DNA of 13,084 nucleotides from an uncultured Hyphomicrobiales bacterium (GTDB lineage: Bacteria; Pseudomonadota; Alphaproteobacteria; Rhizobiales; Beijerinckiaceae). A program made the translations under genes and the position numbers. Location of the stretch: the NCBI GenBank assembly GCA_903903935.1, contig CAIVAX010000042.1:1-13084 (forward strand), given 5' to 3'. The notes beneath the pieces are model-generated. The model was given only the letters and a program-made list of their open reading frames with translations, did no database searches and was not told the origin of the DNA. Numbering within the stretch: the stretch's first letter is position 1; each line of letters starts with the position of its first letter. Positions 7,377 to 13,084 of this stretch are shown here, one piece after another.

Positions 7377-7412
7377 CCAAGCACTTTCACAGGACCAAGC
7401 ACCTTCACAAGA
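7377..7412. repeat. 18-bp tandem repeat in the leader of the DppB-like gene
   Basis: Units 7377-7394 and 7395-7412 agree at all but three positions (CCAAGCA(C/T)TTCACA core) and a third partial unit (CCAAGG) follows. On the minus strand this occupies the ribosome-binding region just before the permease start. It may explain the lack of a normal Shine-Dalgarno sequence. Confidence 0.7.
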
Positions 7413-7579
7413 CCAAGGCATCAAGGGATAACCGAGGGGGCTGATGTTCTCTATCATGTCGATCAACAAAACCCCTGCACACAGTTCAGAATGCCCGGAT
7501 ATGAAAGTTCAAGCATTGGCTCTGACATAGCGGATTTCATGAAGAGAAAGGCGGTGGGATGTCACAGATAGAGCCAGAC

Positions 7580-7611
7580 TAAAGAGCCGCAATTTAAGAT
7601 GCGGCTCTTTA
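7580..7611 (-). terminator. Strong hairpin between SBP-B and the permeases
   Basis: TAAAGAGCCGC (7580-7590) and GCGGCTCTTTA (7601-7611) form a perfect 11-bp stem with a 10-nt loop, 9 bp beyond the SBP-B stop codon. On the minus strand the stem ends in CTCTTTA, a short U-tract, so it may act as a partial terminator or as an mRNA-stabilising 3' hairpin. It separates the binding-protein gene from the permease pair. Confidence 0.65.
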
Positions 7612-7619
7612 ATTTGGGA

Positions 7620-9248
7620 TCAGAGTGAAAAATTACCCGTCCGAAAATCCATGGCAAAAGCCGGGGCAGTTTTCCACTTGATAGACTTGCGCTTAGCGGT
7701 ATAGGTCGCATTTTGATGCAAGACTGTATAGGCTGGATCTTCGCGTTCAGAAATGACCAACATCCGGCGGAAGATTTCCTTGCGCTTGGCCCGGTCGGTC
7801 GAAGACTCAAGAGTATTAGAGAGTGTGTTGAACTCTTCGTTCGTCCACTCGCCGATCTGCTGCTGTTGGCCATTTGGCCCATGCTGACTGACAATCGAGG
7901 AGACTGGATCATTGAAGGGCGCAGAGTTCGACCAGTCACGCACGCCCCGGGTCTGATTGCGTTCCATGATTTGCGACCAGTTTTCTTGCATTTGGATTTC
8001 GACATTCAGGCCCACAGCCTTCCACATCTCGACCACAGCCTGAGCTGTCTGCACCTGATTGGTGTAGTAATTATTGAGCAACCGATAGGGAATGACTTCA
8101 CCCTTGTAGCCAGCTGCCTTGAGCAGGTCCTGCGCAATTTTGGGATCATAGGCGGGAACAGACCAATCACTGATGAACATGTCATCATAATAAGACCATT
8201 GCAGACCCTGAGGAACGCTGGTTCGACCAGCCCAGAGTGCATCAACAATAGCCTGACGATCAATGGAATGAGTCATGGCGCGGCGCACACGTGGATCGGC
8301 GAGAACTGGATAGTTCTTGTCAAACACCATAATGCGATGATTGAGAATCGTACCTCCCTGCACCTCAAAGGCAGGATTCTTTTCAATCAGCGCGATCTGA
8401 TCTGGCGGTATGTCACATGCAAAATGGAAATCACCAGCAAACAATCCATTCACGCGCGTTGAGACTTCTGGGACTTCAACGAATTTAATCTGCTTCACAG
8501 GCGGACGGCCACCCCAATACTCATCATGAGCAACATAGGTGAGAGATTGGTCTGGCTTGAACTCCGCAACTTTATAAGGACCCGTAGTAATTGGCTTGCG
8601 TGCCCATTCGATATAATTACCACCCTCAACAAAGGCGCGGCGGTTCATAATCTCCGAGCCATAGCGACTGATGCGCCCCTCAAGCGTCACATCGGGAGAG
8701 CCGTTGATAAAGCGAACACGATATTTATCGACAATCTCAACCTTAACGAGGTTGGGCCAGGCACGACGCGCAACACCAAACACCTCTTGCGGAACTTCTT
8801 TAGCGCCAAGACCCGGGATACGCTCGCTATAGGGCAATGTCTTGGGATTAGCCGAAGGCTTGGTATCACCAAACATGCGATCGGGACCAAAGGAAAAGGC
8901 GACATCCTCGGCGGTCATTTCATCGCCATTGTGGAACTTCACGCCCTTACGCAAATCAAGCTCAAGAGTCGTGTCGTCTATGCGGCGCCACTCAGTGGCC
9001 AATAAGGGCACCTTACCAAGTCCATTGAGCCAATCACGTCCAATCAACCCTTCCCACAGCGAGGAAAAGAAAATCCGCTCGCCAACATTCGAGCCTTCGC
9101 GAAGCACGTCGAGTGTATTGGAGTTAGAGACTTTCTGAACGGCGATAACAATCGAGGGGCGATTATCAACCTGAGCCAGAGCAGAATGTGGCAGGATAAA
9201 TGGACTTGCCAATCCTGCAATGGCTGTGCGACGTGTGATTTTGGACAT
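7620..9248 (-). CDS. Family-5 extracellular solute-binding protein (SBP-B), Tat-type signal
   Basis: Periplasmic binding protein (SBP_bac_5, DppA/OppA-like) that would deliver substrate to the DppBC-like permeases. It has 542 residues. The start MSKITRRTAIAGL has a twin arginine at 6-7, a hydrophobic stretch and a probable cleavage site after SALA (25), suggesting Tat export. Family landmarks are LELDLRKGVKFHNGDEMTAE with DVAFSF, the segment ITTGPYKVAEFKPDQSLTYV, YWGGRPPVKQIKFV, and VRRAMTHSIDRQAIVDALW. AAGGG lies eight bases before the ATG. It is clearly paralogous to the binding protein at 9494-11098 (shared RPSI.IAVQKV..SNTL, TRVNGL, WAGRTSVP, NYYTNQVQTAQ). It has its own upstream array of 11-bp-spaced half-sites and is bracketed by two hairpins. 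The ligand cannot be read from sequence; neighbouring genes suggest an organophosphorus ester. Confidence 0.93.
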   Translation of the reverse strand: MSKITRRTAIAGLASPFILPHSALAQVDNRPSIVIAVQKVSNSNTLDVLREGSNVGERIFFSSLWEGLIGRDWLNGLGKVPLLATEWRRIDDTTLELDLRKGVKFHNGDEMTAEDVAFSFGPDRMFGDTKPSANPKTLPYSERIPGLGAKEVPQEVFGVARRAWPNLVKVEIVDKYRVRFINGSPDVTLEGRISRYGSEIMNRRAFVEGGNYIEWARKPITTGPYKVAEFKPDQSLTYVAHDEYWGGRPPVKQIKFVEVPEVSTRVNGLFAGDFHFACDIPPDQIALIEKNPAFEVQGGTILNHRIMVFDKNYPVLADPRVRRAMTHSIDRQAIVDALWAGRTSVPQGLQWSYYDDMFISDWSVPAYDPKIAQDLLKAAGYKGEVIPYRLLNNYYTNQVQTAQAVVEMWKAVGLNVEIQMQENWSQIMERNQTRGVRDWSNSAPFNDPVSSIVSQHGPNGQQQQIGEWTNEEFNTLSNTLESSTDRAKRKEIFRRMLVISEREDPAYTVLHQNATYTAKRKSIKWKTAPAFAMDFRTGNFSL

Positions 9249-9283
9249 GGTGCAATCCCTTAAACAATAAAACTGACCATAAA

Positions 9284-9289
9284 ATGGTA
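9284..9289 (-). promoter_or_regulatory. Candidate -10 element for SBP-B
   Basis: On the minus strand TACCAT (four of six matches to TATAAT) lies exactly 10 bp downstream of the last half-site of the 11-bp-phased array, the spacing expected for a PhoB-activated promoter that lacks a good -35. The resulting leader would be about 28 nt. Confidence 0.4.
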
Positions 9290-9299
9290 AGTGAAATCG

Positions 9300-9329
9300 A
9301 AGACACTGGATTGACGAATTAATGACGCT
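9300..9329 (-). promoter_or_regulatory. Pho-box-like array upstream of SBP-B
   Basis: On the minus strand GCGTCAT-TAAT-TCGTCAA-TCCA-GTGTCTT gives three half-sites (CGTCA, CGTCA, TGTCT) with an exact 11-bp period; the plus-strand cores TGACG, TGACG and AGACA start at 9323, 9312 and 9301. The PhoB consensus is two CTGTCAT-like 7-mers separated by 4 bp. The proximal edge lies 52 bp upstream of the start codon, the same distance as the array before the PMH gene. PhoB binding is inferred, not shown. Confidence 0.6.
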
Positions 9330-9453
9330 TCTGATTCAGCGTGTAAAAGATGCAGGGACGTGTTAAAACTCATATTCATGAGCACGCCTCAATCATCGCA
9401 ATGTCAATTATGATTCAGAGGGAGATCATTCCAAGCTTAGTGCTAAAAGGAAA

Positions 9454-9475
9454 GGCCTCCGCAATAACGGAGGCC
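9454..9475 (-). terminator. Rho-independent terminator after SBP-A
   Basis: GGCCTCCG (9454-9461) and CGGAGGCC (9468-9475) form a perfect 8-bp GC-rich stem with a 6-nt loop. On the minus strand it is followed by TTTCCTTTT. It lies 19 bp beyond the SBP-A stop codon and should end, or attenuate, the PMH-SBP-A transcript before the SBP-B promoter region. Confidence 0.8.
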
Positions 9476-9493
9476 CTCGCATAATCAGAAAAT

Positions 9494-11098
9494 TTATGCC
9501 CAATTATAAGAGCGCATATCCATTACGAATGAACCAGCAGGTTTCCATTTGAAATCTTTGCGCGTGCCCGTAAAGGTTCCGTTCTGATGCAGAACGATAT
9601 AACCAGGATCTTGGATTTCAACAATCTCAAGTGTCCGCCGGAAGGCTGCGCGGCGTTGAGCAAGATCTGTTCCTGTCTGCAAAGCCAGCACGGCGGCAGC
9701 CCCATCATCATTCTGCCATTGCTTCGTCATCCAGTTTTGTGCGCCCGGGGCGAAGGCGGCGCTAGAGGCGGAAGGATCGGGAAACCATGCTGAGACAGAA
9801 CCATCACAAAGGCCGCGCCGCGGCGTTGGTTCCAAAACTTGACTCCAGTTTTCCTTCATTTCAATTTCGACATTCAGGCCAATCTCTTTCCAACCCTCAA
9901 CAAGAATCTGCGCTGTCGGGACTTGCGCGGTGTAATAATTATTCAAGAGTTGATAAGAAATTGGATCTCCCTTATAGCCAGCCTCCTTTAAAAGGGCTTT
10001 CGCCTTGGCCAGATCATAACCTGTTGATTGCCAATCACTCAGATACATATCACCGAAGAATTCAAGTTGCATACCTCGAGGCACACTTGTACGACCCGCC
10101 CACAATGCGTCGACTATTCCTTGACGATCGACTGACCAAGTCATGGCCTGACGCACGCGCGGATCTTGCAAAACTGAATGCGTCTTATCAAAGGAGATCA
10201 TTCTGATATTGGTAATCTTACCGCCGACCACATGATACTTTGTGCTTTTTTCAACAGTCGGAATTTGATCTGGTGGAAGATCACAGGCGAAATCGAAATC
10301 ACCTGATAATAGACCATTCACACGCGTTGAAATCTCGGGTGTCTCGACCAATCGAATTTGCTTGATGGGCGGGCGGCCGCCCCAGTAATCATCATGAGCT
10401 TCAAGCAAAAGCATGTTATCTGGTTTATAATCAGCTATCCGATAAGGACCCGTGCCAATCGTCCTACGCGCCCAATCCATCCAATTGGGTGAGTCATTGA
10501 AAGCCCTCTGCGAAACAATAGCACCTGTAAATCTCGTCAACCGCCCCTCAAGAGCAAGGTCTGGCACTTTGTTCACAAACCTGATCGTGTTGCGATCGAT
10601 AATCTCTATTTTTTCAAAGCCAGGAAACGAGCTCTGTGCGATTTGAGGTACTTCCATGGGTGGCGTCTTAGTAGCTAACCCAGAATTATTATTGACATAA
10701 GCACCAGGTGCTAGAGGTGCACCAGACCACATGCGTTCTTTGCCGAAGGAAAAGGCAACATCCTCGACGCTCATCACATCGCCGTTATGCATGCGCACAT
10801 TATCGCGCAATTTTAATTCCAACGTTTTGAAATCGATTCGTCTGACGCTCTGGGCGAGCATGGGCTTCATGCCCATAGTGCCGATCCAATCGAGGTCAAG
10901 AAGAGATTCAAGGAAAAGAGAAAAGGTTCTCTGGCCAACATTAGAGACTTCACGAAGCGGCTCAAGAGTATTGGAGGTTGCTACTTTTTGTACCGCAATC
11001 GTAATCGAGGGGCGCGAGTCAGACTGCGCTATGGCGAAACAAGGCGCAACGAAAGTTGAGGCGCCACCAATAAGCACTTTTCGACGATGTATCAACAT
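9494..11098 (-). CDS. Family-5 extracellular solute-binding protein (SBP-A), Tat-type signal
   Basis: A second periplasmic SBP_bac_5 protein, 534 residues from ATG 11098. The N-terminus MLIHRRKVLIGG has twin arginines at 5-6 and a probable signal-peptidase site after FAIA (24), as for a Tat substrate. The frame is open to 11194, but AAGGA lies seven bases before 11098 and the extension would run into the hydrolase gene, so 11098 is used. Landmarks are RMHNGDVMSVEDVAFSF, IGTGPYRIADYKPDN, YWGGRPPIKQIRLVETP, VRQAMTWSVDRQGIVDALW and NYYTAQVPTAQ. It aligns along its whole length with SBP-B but diverges in loops (for example after FSFGKERMW and near the C-terminus, LCDGSVSAWFPDPSASS), which may mean different ligand preference. 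It starts 46 bp after the hydrolase stop codon with no terminator between, so the two are probably co-transcribed. Confidence 0.93.
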   Translation of the reverse strand: MLIHRRKVLIGGASTFVAPCFAIAQSDSRPSITIAVQKVATSNTLEPLREVSNVGQRTFSLFLESLLDLDWIGTMGMKPMLAQSVRRIDFKTLELKLRDNVRMHNGDVMSVEDVAFSFGKERMWSGAPLAPGAYVNNNSGLATKTPPMEVPQIAQSSFPGFEKIEIIDRNTIRFVNKVPDLALEGRLTRFTGAIVSQRAFNDSPNWMDWARRTIGTGPYRIADYKPDNMLLLEAHDDYWGGRPPIKQIRLVETPEISTRVNGLLSGDFDFACDLPPDQIPTVEKSTKYHVVGGKITNIRMISFDKTHSVLQDPRVRQAMTWSVDRQGIVDALWAGRTSVPRGMQLEFFGDMYLSDWQSTGYDLAKAKALLKEAGYKGDPISYQLLNNYYTAQVPTAQILVEGWKEIGLNVEIEMKENWSQVLEPTPRRGLCDGSVSAWFPDPSASSAAFAPGAQNWMTKQWQNDDGAAAVLALQTGTDLAQRRAAFRRTLEIVEIQDPGYIVLHQNGTFTGTRKDFKWKPAGSFVMDMRSYNWA

Positions 11099-11144
11099 AA
11101 TCTGATCCTTAAGGTTGAGTGAACGTGTCAACAATGGATAGGAT

Positions 11145-12731
11145 TTACTCAACAACTGGACGGGTACGAAGGCTGGTGGGCGAACCCTGCTCATCGCGAG
11201 TTAAAAGACCCTGCGGTGAAGACCTGTAATGAGTGAGAGACCGGTCAGCATGTTTTAATCGCCAAGATAAGGCCTTCTGCGCATAGTCGCGCACAAGAGG
11301 CGCGAAGGAGATGTCCTGCGCAAGATTGCGGAATTGTCCTGGATCGGCTTGCAAATCGAAAAAGAGCGGCGGAAGAGCAGAAAAATGAACATATTTATAT
11401 TTCTCATCTTGAATAACACATAAGCTCGATTCGCTTGAGGTCAGTGCCAAATCCTGTTGAGGTTGCGAGTAGAATATATCGCGGAAGTCATATTCATAAT
11501 GGAGCTCAGTGCGCCAATCGGCCGGCTTGCCTGTCGATAAAAAGGACGTCAAAGAACGACCATCGCACACTTGAGGAACCTCTCCTCCGAGCCATTCAAT
11601 CAAGGTCGGCATGAGGTCAATACTCTCGGTGAAAGCCTCCTCCACCTCGCCGTTACGTCCCATATTGCGGGGATCACAAATCACCAGAGGCACTCGGAAG
11701 CTCTCATCAAAATAGCCGATCTTGCCAAGCAAATAATGATCACCCAATTGCTCGCCATGGTCACTGGTGAATACGATCAACGTATCATCGATCTGACCGG
11801 TCTCCTCAAGATGATCGAGAAGCTTGCCTATATTGTCATCGACTTCACGGATCATGCCGCAATAAGTTGCCCGTAATTGCAAGATATCTGCCTCTGACAA
11901 TTCATGTCCATGACCGCTTGCCGATTCAAAGAAAGAGGCTTGGCGTGTCTGACGAAGATAGAAATCAAGGAGGGGATGCTGCTGTGACTCGTGCTGCCAA
12001 TCAGCAGCACGCACGGGGTGAGGCATAGCCTTTGCCTCAAACATATTGTGATAGGGTGCAGGCGCGACAAAGGGAGGATGCGGCCTATAATAGCCCATGT
12101 GAAGAAAAAAGGGACGACCTCCACGGCCCTTTAAATAAGTTAGTGCGCGCTCGGTGAAAAAGGCAGAATCCGACAATTCTTTGGGGATACGAGAGGGACG
12201 GTTTGTCACACCCGGTGTTGCATCCTCGCCCTCAGGCAACCAGATATCTTGACGACGCTCGCCAAGCGGAAAACCTTTCTGCGCAACCCATCCAAAATAA
12301 CCGTCCATATTGGGTTCAAACGCACCAACGCTGCGCCAGCCTTGCATCAGATCACCAAGCGATTGGAAAGCGGGATCATTAGGCGAAGTGGTGCGTGGAT
12401 CAGGCACAGTTGTTGTATAACCCACAAGCGCTGCGTCATATCCCAGATCACGTAAAGCTGTAGCAAGGGTGAGATGACGACGATCAAGTGGGATTGTGTT
12501 TTGAACCGCACGATGGTTCATCTGATAAAGTCCAGTCAATAGGCTTGCTCGAGCCGGCCCACAAGGCACAGCGGTCGTCACGTGATTTTTAAAAGTGACG
12601 CCAGTGCGGCACAGACGGTCTAGATTAGGTGTATCGAGAAACGGTTCTCTCCCCTCTGCCCTCATGATGTGGGGTACGAAGTCAGCGCGCCATTGATCGA
12701 CAACAATGAACAAGACATTCTTGCGAGACAT
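11145..12731 (-). CDS. pehA: Phosphonate monoester hydrolase / sulfatase-superfamily hydrolase (PMH)
   Basis: A formylglycine-dependent hydrolase of the alkaline phosphatase superfamily. From ATG 12731 (AGAGGA just upstream) it has 528 residues. The motif VPCGPARASLLTG is the C-x-P-x-R...TG modification site, with nucleophile Cys57. Metal-site and active-site residues fall at D12, Q13, N78, Y105, T107, H218, D324, H325 and K337. As I recall the characterised Rhizobium leguminosarum PMH, these are the same positions. Runs such as RKNVL-IVVDQWRADFVPH, GYTTTVPDPRTTSPNDP and CVIQDEKYKYVHFSALPPLFFDL also match that family. PMHs cleave phosphonate monoesters and phosphodiesters, with promiscuous sulfate-ester activity; the natural substrate is unknown. 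There is no signal peptide, so it should act in the cytoplasm on imported substrate. It heads the cluster, 46 bp before SBP-A, and has a Pho-box-like array upstream. The formylglycine-generating enzyme is not in the window. An arylsulfatase role is the main alternative. Confidence 0.93.
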   Translation of the reverse strand: MSRKNVLFIVVDQWRADFVPHIMRAEGREPFLDTPNLDRLCRTGVTFKNHVTTAVPCGPARASLLTGLYQMNHRAVQNTIPLDRRHLTLATALRDLGYDAALVGYTTTVPDPRTTSPNDPAFQSLGDLMQGWRSVGAFEPNMDGYFGWVAQKGFPLGERRQDIWLPEGEDATPGVTNRPSRIPKELSDSAFFTERALTYLKGRGGRPFFLHMGYYRPHPPFVAPAPYHNMFEAKAMPHPVRAADWQHESQQHPLLDFYLRQTRQASFFESASGHGHELSEADILQLRATYCGMIREVDDNIGKLLDHLEETGQIDDTLIVFTSDHGEQLGDHYLLGKIGYFDESFRVPLVICDPRNMGRNGEVEEAFTESIDLMPTLIEWLGGEVPQVCDGRSLTSFLSTGKPADWRTELHYEYDFRDIFYSQPQQDLALTSSESSLCVIQDEKYKYVHFSALPPLFFDLQADPGQFRNLAQDISFAPLVRDYAQKALSWRLKHADRSLTHYRSSPQGLLTRDEQGSPTSLRTRPVVE

Positions 12732-12782
12732 AGAATCCTCTTCCATAATTTCTTAAAACTTTTTTCACATCAGCAAGCCGAC

Positions 12783-12822
12783 ATGACGAAAGAATGACGC
12801 TGACTTGACAAGCCTAAGACAG
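12783..12822 (-). promoter_or_regulatory. Four-unit Pho-box-like array upstream of the PMH gene
   Basis: On the minus strand CTGTCTT-AGGC-TTGTCAA then GTCA-GCGTCAT-TCTT-TCGTCAT. The plus-strand cores AGACA, TGACA, TGACG and TGACG start at 12817, 12806, 12795 and 12784, exactly 11 bp apart. Seven-base direct repeats separated by four bases, one per helical turn, is the PhoB-box layout (consensus CTGTCAT). The proximal edge is 52 bp before the ATG. The -10 at the expected spacing (TGATGT, 12767-12772) is poor, consistent with activator dependence. PhoB as the binder is inferred. Confidence 0.65.
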
Positions 12823-12979
12823 ACCCCAGAGATGTAATTAGAATCTGAAAAAAATTCGCAGACTCTGCATAGGCTCTTTATACGTTTTCAGGAAGCATGA
12901 CTCAGAAGGCAAGACGATGAATAAAATGAGCGTCAAATCTCACCTAGTAGCCCGCGTCAACCAATTTGAAAGGAGTTTT

Positions 12980-13007
12980 TGATTCGCTTTCCAGATTGTG
13001 ATTCGCA
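12980..13007. repeat. Direct repeat TGATTCGC in the probable left end of an IS630-like element
   Basis: TGATTCGC occurs at 12980-12987 and 13000-13007, 20 bp apart, immediately upstream of the transposase start. Repeats here could be transposase-binding sites in the element's left end. The exact element boundary and TA target duplication cannot be fixed, because the right end is outside the window. Confidence 0.4.
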
Positions 13008-13019
13008 TGGGAGGCGATG

Positions 13020-13084
13020 ATGGCGCGGACGGATGTGGCGGTAAAGAATTACGTTGTGCGGCTGAGCGGTGAGGAACGGGCTCA
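13020..13084 (+). CDS. IS630-family transposase, N-terminal start (3' truncated by window)
   Basis: Only 21 codons are visible: MARTDVAVKNYVVRLSGEERA. The K-x-YVVRLS-x-EER opening is typical of the helix-turn-helix N-terminus of IS630-family transposases common in Alphaproteobacteria. GGGAGG lies five bases before this ATG; an adjacent ATG at 13017 is the other possible start. It runs divergently from the PMH cluster. The assignment rests on a short segment and needs the neighbouring sequence. Confidence 0.6.
   Translation, partial: MARTDVAVKNYVVRLSGEERA

Noticed and set aside
7713..8462. 249-codon plus-strand open frame antisense to SBP-B
   Set aside because: It is the shadow of a strongly supported binding-protein gene, with no coherent motif or ribosome site.
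9369..9382. Inverted repeat CTCAT-ATTC-ATGAG upstream of SBP-B
   Set aside because: Five-base arms only, outside the phased array; no second copy before the PMH gene, so no support as an operator.
11099..11194. Upstream extension of the SBP-A frame
   Set aside because: It runs into the PMH coding end in a different frame, has no signal-peptide character, and ATG 11098 has a good AAGGA site followed by a twin-arginine signal.
12917..12982. 21-codon ORF (MNKMSVKSHLVARV...) before the transposase
   Set aside because: Very short, no recognisable motif, only a weak ribosome site; likely chance or a remnant cut by the insertion element.

Overview
The window looks like a piece of an alphaproteobacterial chromosome, probably Hyphomicrobiales (Rhizobiales). 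The clearest pointer is the gene at 11145-12731. As I remember the rhizobial phosphonate monoester hydrolase, it matches that enzyme residue for residue across the active site. The gene types on the left (secreted peroxiredoxin, YkgJ-type cysteine-cluster protein, YHYH protein, DHA2 exporter) and the IS630-type transposase start at the right edge fit this, but I cannot name a genus.

Left part (1-5449) is a set of apparently unrelated single genes. In order: the 3' part of a FbpC/PotA-class ABC ATPase (+), a secreted peroxiredoxin (+) with a hairpin terminator, a YkgJ-type Cys-cluster protein (+), a DHA2-type MFS exporter (-), an exported YHYH-domain protein (-) and a VOC/glyoxalase-fold protein (+). 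Several gaps here carry short tandem duplications of 18-22 bp.

Right part (5573-12731) is one co-oriented minus-strand cluster, read from right to left: phosphonate monoester hydrolase (PMH, alkaline phosphatase/sulfatase superfamily), a family-5 solute-binding protein (SBP-A), a hairpin terminator, a second paralogous binding protein (SBP-B), a second hairpin, then DppB-like and DppC-like permeases that overlap by 4 bp. No Dpp-type ATPase gene is present. The PMH has no signal peptide, so its substrate should have to be imported. The two binding proteins carry Tat-type signal peptides.

The most interesting signal is regulatory. Upstream of the PMH gene lie four (T/C)GTC(A/T) half-sites spaced exactly 11 bp apart. 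Upstream of SBP-B lie three more with the same 11-bp period. Both arrays contain the same core (GCGTCAT-N4-TCGTCAT/A), and both end exactly 52 bp before the start codon. The 7+4+7 architecture is that of a PhoB box. Together with a phospho/phosphonate-ester hydrolase and a peptide-type importer, this suggests a phosphate-starvation scavenging system that imports an intact organophosphorus ester and cleaves it in the cytoplasm. It resembles in plan the agrocinopine uptake/catabolism operon of Agrobacterium but uses a different hydrolase. The substrate is unknown, and the regulation is inferred from sequence pattern only.

The far right edge (13020-13084) is the start of an IS630-like transposase, divergent from the cluster.
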